Positions 1 to 9,532 of a DNA stretch of 64,000 nt are shown here, piece after piece. A program made the position numbers and the translations under genes. Within the stretch, counting starts at the first letter, position 1. Each line of letters opens with the position of its first letter. The notes beneath the pieces were generated by a model that saw nothing but the letters and a program-made list of their open reading frames with translations, had not been told where the DNA came from and made no database searches. The stretch comes from Niallia taxi (GTDB lineage Bacteria > Bacillota > Bacilli > Bacillales > Cytobacillaceae): assembly GCF_004005475.1 (NCBI RefSeq), contig NZ_RZTZ01000007.1:62001-126000 (forward strand), read 5' to 3'.

Positions 1-1372
1 CCATATTAAAGTTGGACACAAAGTTGGAGCCTTGAATAACACTGCGCTCAGCGATATAGGAAGCAACACCGTCCCAGTTATCTCCTTTTGCCGCTACGTC
101 TGCAAGCTTAGCTTCTGCGTTTCTGCCAGGGTTTGTTGGGTCAAGATTAGGTCCACTCCACCATGCACGGTCACGAATAAAGGACATCCATTGGAAGTCA
201 CTGTTATTACGTCGATTTGTATCTTCTCCGCCAAGATCCTCATCCAAACCATGATGAGTAAAGTCAGCTCCGAGCATAGCAATACTATTCATCGGCTTTC
301 CGTTGCTGTCCAAATTATTTCGTAAATCATTGCGCTGTTTATTAAATCTGTCACCACCTGCTTCAACACCTGCAAACACAGTTTGCAAAGGATCTAACCC
401 TAAGCTTTCAGCATGGGCTTTCGACTTTTCCAGCTTTTGTTTGTTCCAAAGATAGTTTAAGAAAATAGAGTCCGTCAAAACTCCGTATTTTGAATCCTTT
501 ACAAATGGACTGTTGACAGCCGTGAATTCGTTTTCATATCTTGTTTTGCCAGTTGTATTATCAACTGAATCGTACCACTGTACATATAATCCACTTTGTT
601 TTATTGCCTTTAAAAACTCTTTATATACAGGAATATCCTTAACAGCAACCCCTGCCCTTGCTTCCTCCTGATTAAAGAAATAGCCATCATACCCATAGTA
701 TTCAGCCATTTCAATAAGCTTTTCAGCAACAGGGAAATTGCCGTCCTTGTCTTTAACAAACATTTGTGAATATGTCTGTGGTCCCCTATCATTATCAGAG
801 AAGAAAATAACAGCGAGTGATTTAACCCCGTTTTTATGGGCCGCATTCGTATAAGCAGGATTTGGAATATTTAACGCCCCAAATTCAAACCATCTTTCAT
901 ACCAAGGTAGGCTCGGATTATATAAATCATCTGGAACATCAGCTGACGCTGTTCCATGCCAATACGAATAATAATCGACATATTGCCAGTACGGAAACGT
1001 ATACTGACCAAACTTATTCGTATATGCTGTACTGTCCATAAACGCATTCCCATAGTCACCAGCAAGATTAAACATTTGCGTATCCGCACTTATCTCCGGG
1101 TTTGCCTGTGTAGCGGCAAACGCTTGATTTCGGTCTTGTAATGGCACTCTCGATCTAAGCATTTCAGCATTTTTATCTGTCTCTGGTGCCCAATCTAAAA
1201 TGTGATTCACCGTATATCCATGCTGTGTAGGCTGATTCAAACCAGTTGCACTGTCACCAGTAAATGGCAATGTATCCCCCGCCAAAGCCGGAGACAAGCC
1301 TGCCTGCAGCATAAACAGCATTATAACCGTGACAATTACCGTCTTTTTCGTTTTTCCCCATTTCGAAAACAT
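1..1372 (-). CDS. Secreted endo-beta-N-acetylglucosaminidase, GH85 (partial, runs off left edge)
   Basis: Hydrolyses the GlcNAc-beta-1,4-GlcNAc core of N-glycans, releasing the glycan minus one GlcNAc. The frame stays open from the ATG at 1372 to the window edge (457 codons visible, C-terminus missing). The N-terminus MFSKWGKTKK is followed by a hydrophobic stretch and SPALAG, a Sec signal peptide of about 31 residues, so the enzyme is exported. The catalytic region reads YYGYDGYFFNQEEA; Asn234-x-Glu236 matches the Asn/Glu pair of GH85 (Endo-A N171/E173). Further on, W-x-G-V-A-S-Y-I-A-E-R-S is typical of the barrel end. The AGGGGAG ribosome site lies 8-9 bases upstream. It has its own promoter region and sits next to the mannosidase/ABC cluster, which supports an N-glycan rather than peptidoglycan substrate. 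Family call is strong; glycan type (high-mannose or complex) is inferred. Confidence 0.92.
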   Translation of the reverse strand, partial: MFSKWGKTKKTVIVTVIMLFMLQAGLSPALAGDTLPFTGDSATGLNQPTQHGYTVNHILDWAPETDKNAEMLRSRVPLQDRNQAFAATQANPEISADTQMFNLAGDYGNAFMDSTAYTNKFGQYTFPYWQYVDYYSYWHGTASADVPDDLYNPSLPWYERWFEFGALNIPNPAYTNAAHKNGVKSLAVIFFSDNDRGPQTYSQMFVKDKDGNFPVAEKLIEMAEYYGYDGYFFNQEEARAGVAVKDIPVYKEFLKAIKQSGLYVQWYDSVDNTTGKTRYENEFTAVNSPFVKDSKYGVLTDSIFLNYLWNKQKLEKSKAHAESLGLDPLQTVFAGVEAGGDRFNKQRNDLRNNLDSNGKPMNSIAMLGADFTHHGLDEDLGGEDTNRRNNSDFQWMSFIRDRAWWSGPNLDPTNPGRNAEAKLADVAAKGDNWDGVASYIAERSVIQGSNFVSNFNM

Positions 1373-1527
1373 CCATTTGCCTCCCCTTTTTGTAACGAAT
1401 GTATGTAATAACAAAGAAGTGAAGGATTGCTTTCTGTAGTAATCAATAGCTGCCCATTAAGATTGAATGAGTGATAGCTTCACCTCCATTCACACATATT
1501 GTTTACACCAGCTATAAAACAGGCAAA

Positions 1528-1550
1528 ATGTAAGCCCTTCCATTATTTTA
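1528..1550 (-). promoter_or_regulatory. -10-like hexamer plus cre-like box before GH85
   Basis: On the minus strand TAAAAT (1550-1545) is followed after one base by ATGGAAGGGCTTACAT (1543-1528). Read on the plus strand the box is ATGTAAGCCCTTCCAT, one mismatch from the cre consensus WTGNAANCGNWNNCW and 14/16 identical to the box before the ABC operon. No good -35 is seen 17 bases upstream. Likely CcpA site; a local repressor operator is the alternative. Confidence 0.45.
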
Positions 1551-1631
1551 GCAGTCCTAATCTAAGCATCCTATTGGTAAAAGCATAGATTCATTGGTTA
1601 AAGTAAAGAACAGTTTTGCTTGAAGCGGAAT

Positions 1632-1659
1632 AAAAAAAGTGTCCGCTTATGCTGACACT
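1632..1659 (-). terminator. Orphan intrinsic terminator upstream of GH85
   Basis: AGTGTC (1638-1643) pairs with GACACT (1654-1659), and the minus-strand transcript continues into a run of T (1637-1632). No gene lies between it and the terminator at 1990-2021, so it probably insulates the GH85 promoter from read-through; an attenuator role is possible. Confidence 0.5.
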
Positions 1660-1989
1660 GGAATAGGTTATTGGTTTAACTATAGGCTTATTGCAGTTAG
1701 CAACTATATATAACATTAGGACTTAAGGAAATTAGAGAAGTGAATTAATTGTAAGATGAATGATGATTGATTCGTATTTCTCGTATAATCCTTATTTTTC
1801 GAATGAATAGTTGCAGAGAATGGTGGGATATATGAACAATGGACTAAGGGAGAACTCTATATTGTGAGCATCGTATTATTGAATATAACGTATCAAGAAT
1901 AACAAGGATTTAAGTGCGCTGTAATTGGTGTGTATTTGAATCCTCTTTCATCGGTATTGTTTTCTGGTTGGATTTTAATATCCTATTCT
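1660..1989. other. Intergenic stretch without recognisable gene
   Basis: About 330 bases between two minus-strand terminators. Only trivial reading frames (such as an 11-codon frame at 1832) are present. I see no RNA gene, repeat or operator here. Confidence 0.5.
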
Positions 1990-2021
1990 AAAAAAAAACT
2001 CACCTATAAAAGGTGAGTTTT
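1990..2021 (-). terminator. Intrinsic terminator of the transporter/ROK operon
   Basis: AAAACTCACCT (1995-2005) and AGGTGAGTTTT (2011-2021) form an 11-bp stem with a 5-nt loop, followed on the minus strand by T residues. It lies about 90 bases past the ROK kinase stop. Confidence 0.88.
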
Positions 2022-2108
2022 GGCTTGCACATTTATAGGTTTAAGTTATTCCCTAATAAATCCCTTCGCATTAGTCTAGCTATTCAGCATATTTATACGC
2101 TTTTCTAA

Positions 2109-3005
2109 TCAATACTTAGAATTCAAAAAATGGAACAAAGCTCCTACTAAATTAGCATCATTTCCAAATTGACATGCTTCTACTTCTATCTCTAATGTAG
2201 AAACATCGTTGCGTAATTTCTGTAATTCGTGGTTAATTCTGGCTATGACGTCCTTACGGGAACTGATTCCACCGCCAATCAGGATTTTCGCTGGGTCTAT
2301 TGCGTATTGTAAATTGTAGATTCCGATTGCAAGCCTTTTATAAAAGTCGCTAAGAGCTTGTTGGGCAATTGGGTCGCCTTCTTCAGCCATTTTGAATACG
2401 TCTTCTCCACCTAGAGCTTCTTTCCTGAGTGGCTGTCGATTGTTCACTGCTTGCACAAGGGCATTTGTTGAAGCGTTAAGACTCCATGTTGCTTGCAGCG
2501 GTTCGCTAAAGGAAGTTCCCATAATCATGCAGCCGAACTCTCCGCCATGAAGGGAAGCACCGCGTAGGATTGATTTGTTTAGCACGATGCTGCCGCCAAT
2601 ACCTGTTCCTATCACTATACAAATATAGTAATCAACCTCTTTTGCTGCTCCTAACCAGCCTTCTGCCAAGGCTGCGCAATTTGCGTCATTTTCAATCGTT
2701 GTCTCGAGTCCAGTCCTCTCCTTGATGAGATCAGTCATATTTACTCCATGTATATAGGGAATTGCACTTGCTCCGCCAATAAAACCTGTTTTTACATCGA
2801 CTGCACCTGGAGAACTTATTGCTAATCCTTGAAGGTTAAAGTCAGCGGCGTTTTCCTCGACTACTTTTTGTACAGTCAGCAAAAAACTGTCCAATCCGTC
2901 CTTAGGTGTTGCTAGTTTGCCGCTTCTCCGTTTGTTTGCGGTTTCATCCATGACAGCATACTTGATATAGGTGCCGCCAATATCGATTACCATAAAGGCT
3001 TCCAT
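2109..3005 (-). CDS. ROK-family sugar kinase without zinc motif
   Basis: A 298-residue ROK kinase that probably phosphorylates a hexose released from the imported glycan (mannose or GlcNAc are the best guesses from context). The N-terminal phosphate loop is DIGGTYIKYAVMD (residues 8-20), and the second glycine motif is IGTGIGGSI. No N-terminal helix-turn-helix is present, so it is an enzyme rather than a NagC/XylR repressor. The usual ROK zinc motif CxCGxxGCxE is absent: after HGGEFGCM the chain continues MGTSFSEPLQ, as in some BglK-like kinases. It is the last gene of the operon, 23 bases after GH1, and is followed by a strong terminator. Exact sugar is not determinable here. Confidence 0.88.
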   Translation of the reverse strand: MEAFMVIDIGGTYIKYAVMDETANKRRSGKLATPKDGLDSFLLTVQKVVEENAADFNLQGLAISSPGAVDVKTGFIGGASAIPYIHGVNMTDLIKERTGLETTIENDANCAALAEGWLGAAKEVDYYICIVIGTGIGGSIVLNKSILRGASLHGGEFGCMIMGTSFSEPLQATWSLNASTNALVQAVNNRQPLRKEALGGEDVFKMAEEGDPIAQQALSDFYKRLAIGIYNLQYAIDPAKILIGGGISSRKDVIARINHELQKLRNDVSTLEIEVEACQFGNDANLVGALFHFLNSKY

Positions 3006-3028
3006 CAGATTACCACTCTCCCATCAGT

Positions 3029-4420
3029 TTAAAATCCATTATTCTCTGCCAGCAGCTTATACCATTTCCCTGATTTCTTTACAGTTCGATTCCTTCCATT
3101 CTTCAAATCTACTTCTACTAAACCGTAGCGATTCTTATAAGCGTTTGCCCAAGACCAGTTGTCCATGAATGTCCATATATGGTATCCGAGACAATTGGCG
3201 CCTTCCTGTATGCCTTTATGTACCCATTTTAAGTGCTCCTTCACAAACTCAATCCGGTATTCATCTTCAATATATCCCTCTTCATTGCGGAACTTCTCTT
3301 CCCCCTCAACCCCCATGCCATTTTCGGAAATAAAAAAGGGGATATTACGATAATGATCACGAAGGTCAATCATGATATCATAAACAGCCTCCTCTGCAAT
3401 CTCCCAGCCGCGGTGGGGGTTAATCCTTCTTCCAGGCATAATATAAGAATCAAATAGATGTTCTGGCATAAACGGTGCATTGTCCGGTTCTGGGTTCTCT
3501 TTTGCTTTTACACGGCGGGGCTGGTAATAGTTCACTCCTAATAGGTCAATCGGGTTATTACTAATTACTTCCAAATCATCTGCTTCGACAATTGGAAGCA
3601 GCTCTTTTTCTGCTAAAATATCAACTAATTCAAGAGGGTATTCCCCCTTTGTGACAGGGTCAAGAAAGCTGCGGTTAAAGAATAGATCGGCAATATGGGC
3701 GGCAGCTCTGTCCTCTTTATCCTCACTTCTTGGATAGGAAGGAGTTAAGTTGAGGATAATACCGATTTGGCCAAGGGCATTCGATTCCTTAAATGCCTCC
3801 ACAGCCCGAGCGTGTGCAACAATCGTGTGATGTGCAACAACGGCAGCCCGTTTGAAATCTACGATATGTGGATAATGCAAATTGTATAAATAACTGGCTT
3901 CAACAGGAACGATTGGTTCATTAAATGTGAACCAATATTTGACACGATCACCAAATAAACGAAAGCAGGCTTTCGCATATTGGACATAAGCATCGATTAC
4001 TTCCCGAGATTCCCAGCCGCCTTTTTCCTGCATACACATTGGCATATCAAAGTGGTAAAGATTAATAAACGGTTCAATATCATTTGCCAGCAGCTCATCA
4101 ATAACTTGGTTGTAGAAATCAACCGCTTTCTCATTTACTTGTCCAGTTCCGTCTGGAATTAACCGTGACCATTGAATGGAGGTGCGAAAGGAGTTATGCC
4201 CTGTTTCTTTCATTAATTGGATATCATCTTTAAACCTGTGATAAAAATCCGATGTCTGCTCAGGACCGACACCATTATGAAAGCTTTCAGGCTCAATGCT
4301 GTACCAATAATCCCAAATGCTTTGCTTTCTGCCATCCATTAGCGCTGCACCTTCCGTTTGTGGTCCTGATGCTGCACTTCCCCACCAAAACTTTTCAGGA
4401 AAAGGATAATCTATTTTCAT
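3029..4420 (-). CDS. GH1 family beta-glycosidase in the glycan operon
   Basis: A 463-residue cytoplasmic GH1 enzyme starting MKIDYPFPEKFWWGSA; the ATG at 4420 has GGTG six bases upstream, and the longer frame would overlap the response regulator. Acid/base Glu168 lies in WFTFNEPIV and nucleophile Glu366 in FFISENGMG. Near the C-terminus WSWANAYKNRYG has Ser where non-phospho enzymes carry Glu, like 6-phospho-beta-galactosidases, but the Lys seven residues after that Ser is Asn with Lys one place earlier. In this locus it is the only candidate for the beta-linked Man-GlcNAc left after alpha-mannosidases act; that role is inference. A phosphorylated or simple beta-glucoside substrate remains possible. 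Confidence 0.9.
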   Translation of the reverse strand: MKIDYPFPEKFWWGSAASGPQTEGAALMDGRKQSIWDYWYSIEPESFHNGVGPEQTSDFYHRFKDDIQLMKETGHNSFRTSIQWSRLIPDGTGQVNEKAVDFYNQVIDELLANDIEPFINLYHFDMPMCMQEKGGWESREVIDAYVQYAKACFRLFGDRVKYWFTFNEPIVPVEASYLYNLHYPHIVDFKRAAVVAHHTIVAHARAVEAFKESNALGQIGIILNLTPSYPRSEDKEDRAAAHIADLFFNRSFLDPVTKGEYPLELVDILAEKELLPIVEADDLEVISNNPIDLLGVNYYQPRRVKAKENPEPDNAPFMPEHLFDSYIMPGRRINPHRGWEIAEEAVYDIMIDLRDHYRNIPFFISENGMGVEGEEKFRNEEGYIEDEYRIEFVKEHLKWVHKGIQEGANCLGYHIWTFMDNWSWANAYKNRYGLVEVDLKNGRNRTVKKSGKWYKLLAENNGF

Positions 4421-4436
4421 CATAATCACCGCTTTC

Positions 4437-5942
4437 TTAAATTTTCCGCCACTCACTTGGTGTTGTACCAACGATTTTCTTAAATTGCTTATAGAAATAA
4501 GTTGTGTCAGAATACCCTACTTTTTTGCCAATATCTCCTGCTCGATAATGGGTTGTTTTTAGCAGCTCTTTCGCTTTTTCCAAGCGGTACCGATTTATAT
4601 ATTCGGAGAAGACGACTCCAACCTCTTTTTGAAATAATTGTCCTAAGTAAATCGCATTCACATGAAATTGCTGCCCTAGCGTCTTTAAAGACAAGCCTTG
4701 GTCAAAGTGAGTATGGATAAATGTAAGGACATTTTGGACAATTGGACTTCGTAAATGAACATGGTCATGAATGGTGAGGATCAACTCATAACAATATTCC
4801 ATTAATATATCCTTCATTTGCCTGATATCTGAACTATATACTATCCGTTCCACAACAGCTGAATATAAACAAAGCTCCTCTGTTTGCAGGGAGTGATGAA
4901 TATAGGAGATCAAATCAAATGTATATTTTTTCGCCACTTGTGGTGAAATGATATTGTTCTTCTCTGTTAAATTCTTAAAATATAAGTCAATCAGCTCTAA
5001 TGATTCTTCCTCTGCATTCATGAGCCGTTTTACTATATATTCTTTTAATTGCAGCTGCTTTTTTAGCTCTTCTTGTCGATCAATTGTTAGTTTATTGGAA
5101 ATAAGTATATTCGGCTCTAAATGTAACTGCATCATGCTGTAATCTCTTGCTAATGTAAAACTATCTTCCAATTCATCAATTAAACGGACTGGCTTTCCCA
5201 TAGTTAAATAAAAGGAGCCAATCTCTCTATCTTCTTGCAGCAGGTCCTCTACTAAGCGCTGATTATGAATGATCAGTTCTTCCTCACTTGCACCGCCAAA
5301 AATAATCACTATTTCCTGATTAGGATTATTAAAACATAAAGAAGAGTAGTTAGTTTCAAGGAAGTGGCGAATGTCATTAACAACATCCTGCTGATGATAA
5401 TGTTCAATATTTAAAATAGACACATTGTAATATGGCTGGTTTAAGTGAATATTGTATAATGCTAATCGCTCCAGACAATCATGCTTGTCTATTTCTCCAG
5501 TCAAATAGCTCCACATCGTATTATCCAGCATCGTGGTTGATTCCTTAGCCCTGCTGTTTGCCATTGCAACCTTTAACTTCATCCCCACCGCTTGAAGCGT
5601 TTTCAATAATTCCTCTTCATCTACAGGTTTAACCAAATAGTTTTCAATCCCTAATAACAGCCCTCGTTTAAGATAATCAAACTCTTGGTAGCCTGTTAAA
5701 ACAATGCTTTTAATCTCAGACCGAATGCTTTTCACCTCTTGTATTAAGTCAAGACCAGACATTTCGCCCATTAATATATCCGAAATTAAAATGTCGATAG
5801 AATGTTGTTTAATATAGGAAAGTGCTTCCTCGCCGCTTTCTGCAGTATGCACAATCTCAAATCCGTAATCTTCCCAATCGAGTATGGCTGACAGTCCTTT
5901 AGTAATGATCGGTTCATCATCCGCAAGCAGCACCTTATACAT
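4437..5942 (-). CDS. YesN-type response regulator (REC + AraC HTH)
   Basis: A 501-residue response regulator that should activate the glycan genes. The receiver domain starts MYKVLLADDEP and Asp55 in ILISDILMGEMSG is the phospho-acceptor; the Lys of NYLVKPVDEEE closes the active site. A long middle region follows, then a C-terminal double helix-turn-helix (HVNAIYLGQLFQKEVG...VGYSDTTYFYKQFKK) of the AraC family. The ATG at 5942 is chosen over a TTG at 5948 because AGGGG sits seven bases before it. The gene overlaps the kinase by eight bases and lies 16 bases before GH1. Weak -35 elements at the locus promoters fit control by such an activator. Confidence 0.93.
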   Translation of the reverse strand: MYKVLLADDEPIITKGLSAILDWEDYGFEIVHTAESGEEALSYIKQHSIDILISDILMGEMSGLDLIQEVKSIRSEIKSIVLTGYQEFDYLKRGLLLGIENYLVKPVDEEELLKTLQAVGMKLKVAMANSRAKESTTMLDNTMWSYLTGEIDKHDCLERLALYNIHLNQPYYNVSILNIEHYHQQDVVNDIRHFLETNYSSLCFNNPNQEIVIIFGGASEEELIIHNQRLVEDLLQEDREIGSFYLTMGKPVRLIDELEDSFTLARDYSMMQLHLEPNILISNKLTIDRQEELKKQLQLKEYIVKRLMNAEEESLELIDLYFKNLTEKNNIISPQVAKKYTFDLISYIHHSLQTEELCLYSAVVERIVYSSDIRQMKDILMEYCYELILTIHDHVHLRSPIVQNVLTFIHTHFDQGLSLKTLGQQFHVNAIYLGQLFQKEVGVVFSEYINRYRLEKAKELLKTTHYRAGDIGKKVGYSDTTYFYKQFKKIVGTTPSEWRKI

Positions 5943-7725
5943 AGGCAATCCCCTGAACCGGAATGGACAAAGTGACCTTTGTTCCAGTGTTTTTAGTGCT
6001 CTCCAGTGAGAGCCCGTACTGCTCTCCGTACTTTACTTTCAAACGCTGATGAATATTCCTCAATCCAATTGACTTCATTTCATCGCCCTCTTCACAATTA
6101 ATATGGTGAACAATGTTGGCCAGTTCCTCCTCAGACATTCCCTTGCCGTTATCCTCAATACATATTTCGATTTTTTCTCCACGATTCTCCGCATAAATAA
6201 TTAACTCATTATCGGCACGATCCTTTTTAAAGCCATGGACAAAATAGTTTTCTATAATCGGCTGAAGAATTAACTTTTGAACGGGTGTGTGTTCTAATTC
6301 GTCTGGAATATGGAACTGAATCTTCAGCTTATCAGGATGTTTAAACTGCATTAAGGTCAAATATTGTTTGACATATTCAATTTCGGTGTAGAACGGTACA
6401 ATATCCTTCGATTCCAATGAATAGCGGAATAGCTTTGCTAAATGCACGATCATTTTGCTGGAGGTCTTTGAGCCCTCCAAGACTGCAACCATGCGAATTG
6501 CCTCAAGCGTATTAAATAAAAAATGAGGGTTAATTTGTGCTTGAAGTGCTTTTAATTCTGCTTGCTGCTGCTTCATAGTGAGCAGGTAGAATTGTTCAAT
6601 GTAATTATTCAATTCATCTAGCATTGTATTAATATTTAATGCAATCTGAGCTAACTCATCTTCATCTTCGGATTCTGGAACACGTGCAGCCAGGTTGCCT
6701 TTTTCTACTTGGCGAATCGTTGTAACAATCTTATTAATACGCTGCGAATAATTGCGCATAAACGTATAAGACATTAAAATCGCAGCTACTATAAGCAGGA
6801 TGATAACGACCCACATCGTTCCTCTAACAATAGATAGCTTTTGCCAGCCTTCATCTGTTATGACGCTGACGAATGTATAGTCACCCTTATTCGCAACAGT
6901 ATTAATATAAAATTTTTTAGATTTATAACTTGTTTTTGTTTCATTTGTTTCTTGCCGCAGTTGATCAACAATTGCGGGAGGCACGCCTTCATTATGTGAA
7001 TAGATAATTTGTCCCTCTGCATCGATTAGAAAGAAAGAGGCAGGTGCTCCTTCATCCCTTTTGACCATCTTATTTAAATGTTCCGTAGAATAATAGATGG
7101 AGATTTCACCTATTTTCTCCAATGTGACGGGGTTATTAATGACAACCTTTTTCGTGATTGTATCCTTTAATATCCGCCCTTTCGGAAGACCTGCCTCAAT
7201 TAAGTTAGTGTCCCCTTCCTGCAGGGTATCTGTTGCTTTTTCCTCATTAATACTATTATTCCAGCGAAGATAATTATTGATAAGCAAATATTCAACTCCG
7301 GCATTATCTAATGAACGTAAACTAATGGCGTTAATATCACTATCTTGACTAAAAAAGCCATTAAAATACGTATCAAGATTACTAGGAAAATAAGATTGGT
7401 CCTCTGTAAATCGATCAAGGCGGTATTCTAAGTATTTCCCATAGCCATTATGAAGAGCAAAGGAGATATCATCGATTAAATCACCTTGAACATAAATATC
7501 ACTTATCGCTTTATTTATATCTGAATCTTTGGCAGAGAAGTAATCCTCTACCCTTTCTATCGTTCTTGTAGTAACATTAACTTCCTTTTGGATAATTATT
7601 TCAGAATAATAGTTAGTGATGGTTACAATCAAAATAATAACGGTTACAACAATAGTGATAGATGAGGCTAAAAACAATTTATTAAATATTTTTTCATGAA
7701 AGCGGCTATTCTGGTTCAAATTCAT
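5935..7725 (-). CDS. YesM-type sensor histidine kinase
   Basis: A 596-residue membrane sensor paired with the regulator at 4437-5942. A first membrane helix (about residues 18-38) is followed by a large extracellular domain to about 300, a second helix (WVVIILLIVAAILMSYTFM), a HAMP linker and the His_kinase domain with His401 in QAQINPHFLFNTLEA. The ATPase part shows the N box IIENYFVHGF and G box EDNGKGMS. This is the LytS/YesM class usual beside carbohydrate ABC importers. The ATG at 7725 has GAGGG seven bases upstream; the TTG two codons earlier is less likely. It follows binding-protein gene 1 by 141 bases with no clear terminator, so read-through is plausible. Confidence 0.93.
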   Translation of the reverse strand: MNLNQNSRFHEKIFNKLFLASSITIVVTVIILIVTITNYYSEIIIQKEVNVTTRTIERVEDYFSAKDSDINKAISDIYVQGDLIDDISFALHNGYGKYLEYRLDRFTEDQSYFPSNLDTYFNGFFSQDSDINAISLRSLDNAGVEYLLINNYLRWNNSINEEKATDTLQEGDTNLIEAGLPKGRILKDTITKKVVINNPVTLEKIGEISIYYSTEHLNKMVKRDEGAPASFFLIDAEGQIIYSHNEGVPPAIVDQLRQETNETKTSYKSKKFYINTVANKGDYTFVSVITDEGWQKLSIVRGTMWVVIILLIVAAILMSYTFMRNYSQRINKIVTTIRQVEKGNLAARVPESEDEDELAQIALNINTMLDELNNYIEQFYLLTMKQQQAELKALQAQINPHFLFNTLEAIRMVAVLEGSKTSSKMIVHLAKLFRYSLESKDIVPFYTEIEYVKQYLTLMQFKHPDKLKIQFHIPDELEHTPVQKLILQPIIENYFVHGFKKDRADNELIIYAENRGEKIEICIEDNGKGMSEEELANIVHHINCEEGDEMKSIGLRNIHQRLKVKYGEQYGLSLESTKNTGTKVTLSIPVQGIAYV

Positions 7726-7866
7726 TTTCAATCCCTCAATTATGTTAAGTTGTCAGTTTTAGTTATCCAAATGGTTAAGGATCGAAGATGAGAATGTTTT
7801 CTCTGCTGTTACAAATAAATTCGCTTGGAAACAGAATATCATATACTCAGCCTAATATTTTTCCCT

Positions 7867-9321
7867 TTATTTCTGAGTGCTTTTCCACTCATCAAATTGC
7901 TTCTGGATTTCTGTTAACACCTTGTCTACTCCAGCTTCTTTTAATTTTTTATTAAATTTCGGCAAGTATTTTTCAGGGTCTACAGAACCTGTTGCAATGG
8001 CTGGGTAGAATTCTTTTGTAATATTTGTAATTGCGGCAAGCTCTGAGCGTACAGGATCACTGGTAAATTTGAAGCCAAGTGACGGTCCTCTTACTGCAGA
8101 ATCATTAAATTCCACAAATTTATCCCATTTATCCTTTGGATCACCTTTATACAAATCCAGTATATAGTTGTTTCCCAAGGTGTAGGACGGGATGTTATAG
8201 CCTTCAATACGTGCAGGCAAGTCTTCAATGGTACCGTCTTCATTTTTTGTGTAGTGTGTACCTTCGATTCCTTTATCAATAAGGTTGCGAAGATACGGAT
8301 CTGTGTTAAGCAGTGTTAAAAACTCCATTGCTTTCTGCGGATTTTTTGATGTTGCAGAAATCGCCTGAATCGAACCAGATACAGAATCATTGACAATCGC
8401 TGCTGGTTCGGCAGGAATGGACACTACTTCATACTCTGCTTCACGTGACCATAATAACTCGGCATAAGGCTGGTAATAGCCCATACGAACAAACCAGTTT
8501 TCGACATCCATTGGCCAATTTTCTTTGCTTACTGCTGCATCTTCCTTTAAATAGCCTGCTTTATAGTACTCATGCATTGTTTTAAATTGCTTCATTGCAT
8601 CATCTGTTTCAAAATGATTAATAACTTTGTCTGTTTCTCCTTCAAATGGGAAGGCAAAAGGCATTTCACCATTGAACACAATGTCATAGCGCACTGGTGC
8701 CATAAATGTCGCTATTGGTGTAATGGCAGATTCATTTTCTTTTATTATTTTCAGCATTGGTTCAAGATCCTGCAATGTTTTAACTTTGGAAAGATCAAAC
8801 TTATATTTGTCCACAAGGCGTTTGTTAAACGTATAAACATTTTGTTTAGCAACCTCCTTATTAGCAGGAATACCATATAGTTTTCCGTCCACCATATTCC
8901 CTTCCAGCAGGACAGGATTAATTAGGTCTTTAAGGGCCTTTCCTTCCTTTTCTAACAAATCATCAATAGCTAAGAATGCACCTTTTTGAGCATTTTGAAC
9001 ATAATTATTACCAAATGTAAAAATTATATCAAATTCTTCACCAGAATTAATCATTACTTGAGATTTTTGATCCCAGTCTCCCCAATCAATTTGCGTCATT
9101 TTGACTGTGGCATTTATTTTTTCCTTCGTATACTTGTTAACCTCTTCGAATACCTTTTCTGTATCTTTTTGTGGTGTTCCAAGTGTGTACCATTTAATTT
9201 CATATGGTTGATTTTCGCTACCGTTACCACTCTGTGTAGCGCTTTCTTTACTGCAGGCGGACAAAAGGGTTCCGACTGCCAAAAACGCTGATAAAATAAG
9301 ACTTAATCTTCTTTTCTTCAC
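7867..9321 (-). CDS. Extracellular solute-binding lipoprotein 1 (LplA-like)
   Basis: A 484-residue sugar-binding lipoprotein for an ABC importer. Start is a GTG at 9321, with AGGAG about nine bases upstream, which gives the same length as the neighbouring paralogue. The signal peptide ends in the lipobox LLSAC, so the protein is anchored by Cys outside the membrane. It belongs to the large family-1-type binding proteins of complex oligosaccharide importers (LplA-like; pneumococcal NgtS has the analogous job). It is very similar over its whole length to the protein at 9533-10987, including KINATVKMTQIDWGDWDQKS in both. Ligand is presumably the GH85 product; that is inference. Confidence 0.92.
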   Translation of the reverse strand: MKKRRLSLILSAFLAVGTLLSACSKESATQSGNGSENQPYEIKWYTLGTPQKDTEKVFEEVNKYTKEKINATVKMTQIDWGDWDQKSQVMINSGEEFDIIFTFGNNYVQNAQKGAFLAIDDLLEKEGKALKDLINPVLLEGNMVDGKLYGIPANKEVAKQNVYTFNKRLVDKYKFDLSKVKTLQDLEPMLKIIKENESAITPIATFMAPVRYDIVFNGEMPFAFPFEGETDKVINHFETDDAMKQFKTMHEYYKAGYLKEDAAVSKENWPMDVENWFVRMGYYQPYAELLWSREAEYEVVSIPAEPAAIVNDSVSGSIQAISATSKNPQKAMEFLTLLNTDPYLRNLIDKGIEGTHYTKNEDGTIEDLPARIEGYNIPSYTLGNNYILDLYKGDPKDKWDKFVEFNDSAVRGPSLGFKFTSDPVRSELAAITNITKEFYPAIATGSVDPEKYLPKFNKKLKEAGVDKVLTEIQKQFDEWKSTQK

Positions 9322-9495
9322 TATTCTTCTCCTCTTCCTATTGAATATTTCTATTGCCAGCAATCATTCAACTATCCTAATAAAACAGATGATTGCGGTG
9401 TTTAAGTTCCAATCCCTCCACTATTCAAGTTAACAGTTCATGGATTATACAATAGGAAGGATCAAAGACATATAACTATATAGGTGGATACAGAT

Positions 9496-9521
9496 CAAGC
9501 TGGAAAGAATAATCCAGCTTG
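9496..9521 (-). other. Intercistronic stem-loop between the two binding-protein genes
   Basis: CAAGCTGGA (9496-9504) and TCCAGCTTG (9513-9521) make a perfect 9-bp stem with an 8-nt loop just after the stop of binding protein 2. No T run follows on the minus strand, so it looks like an mRNA-stabilising or processing hairpin rather than a terminator. Confidence 0.6.
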
Positions 9522-9532
9522 AAGTATATTCC

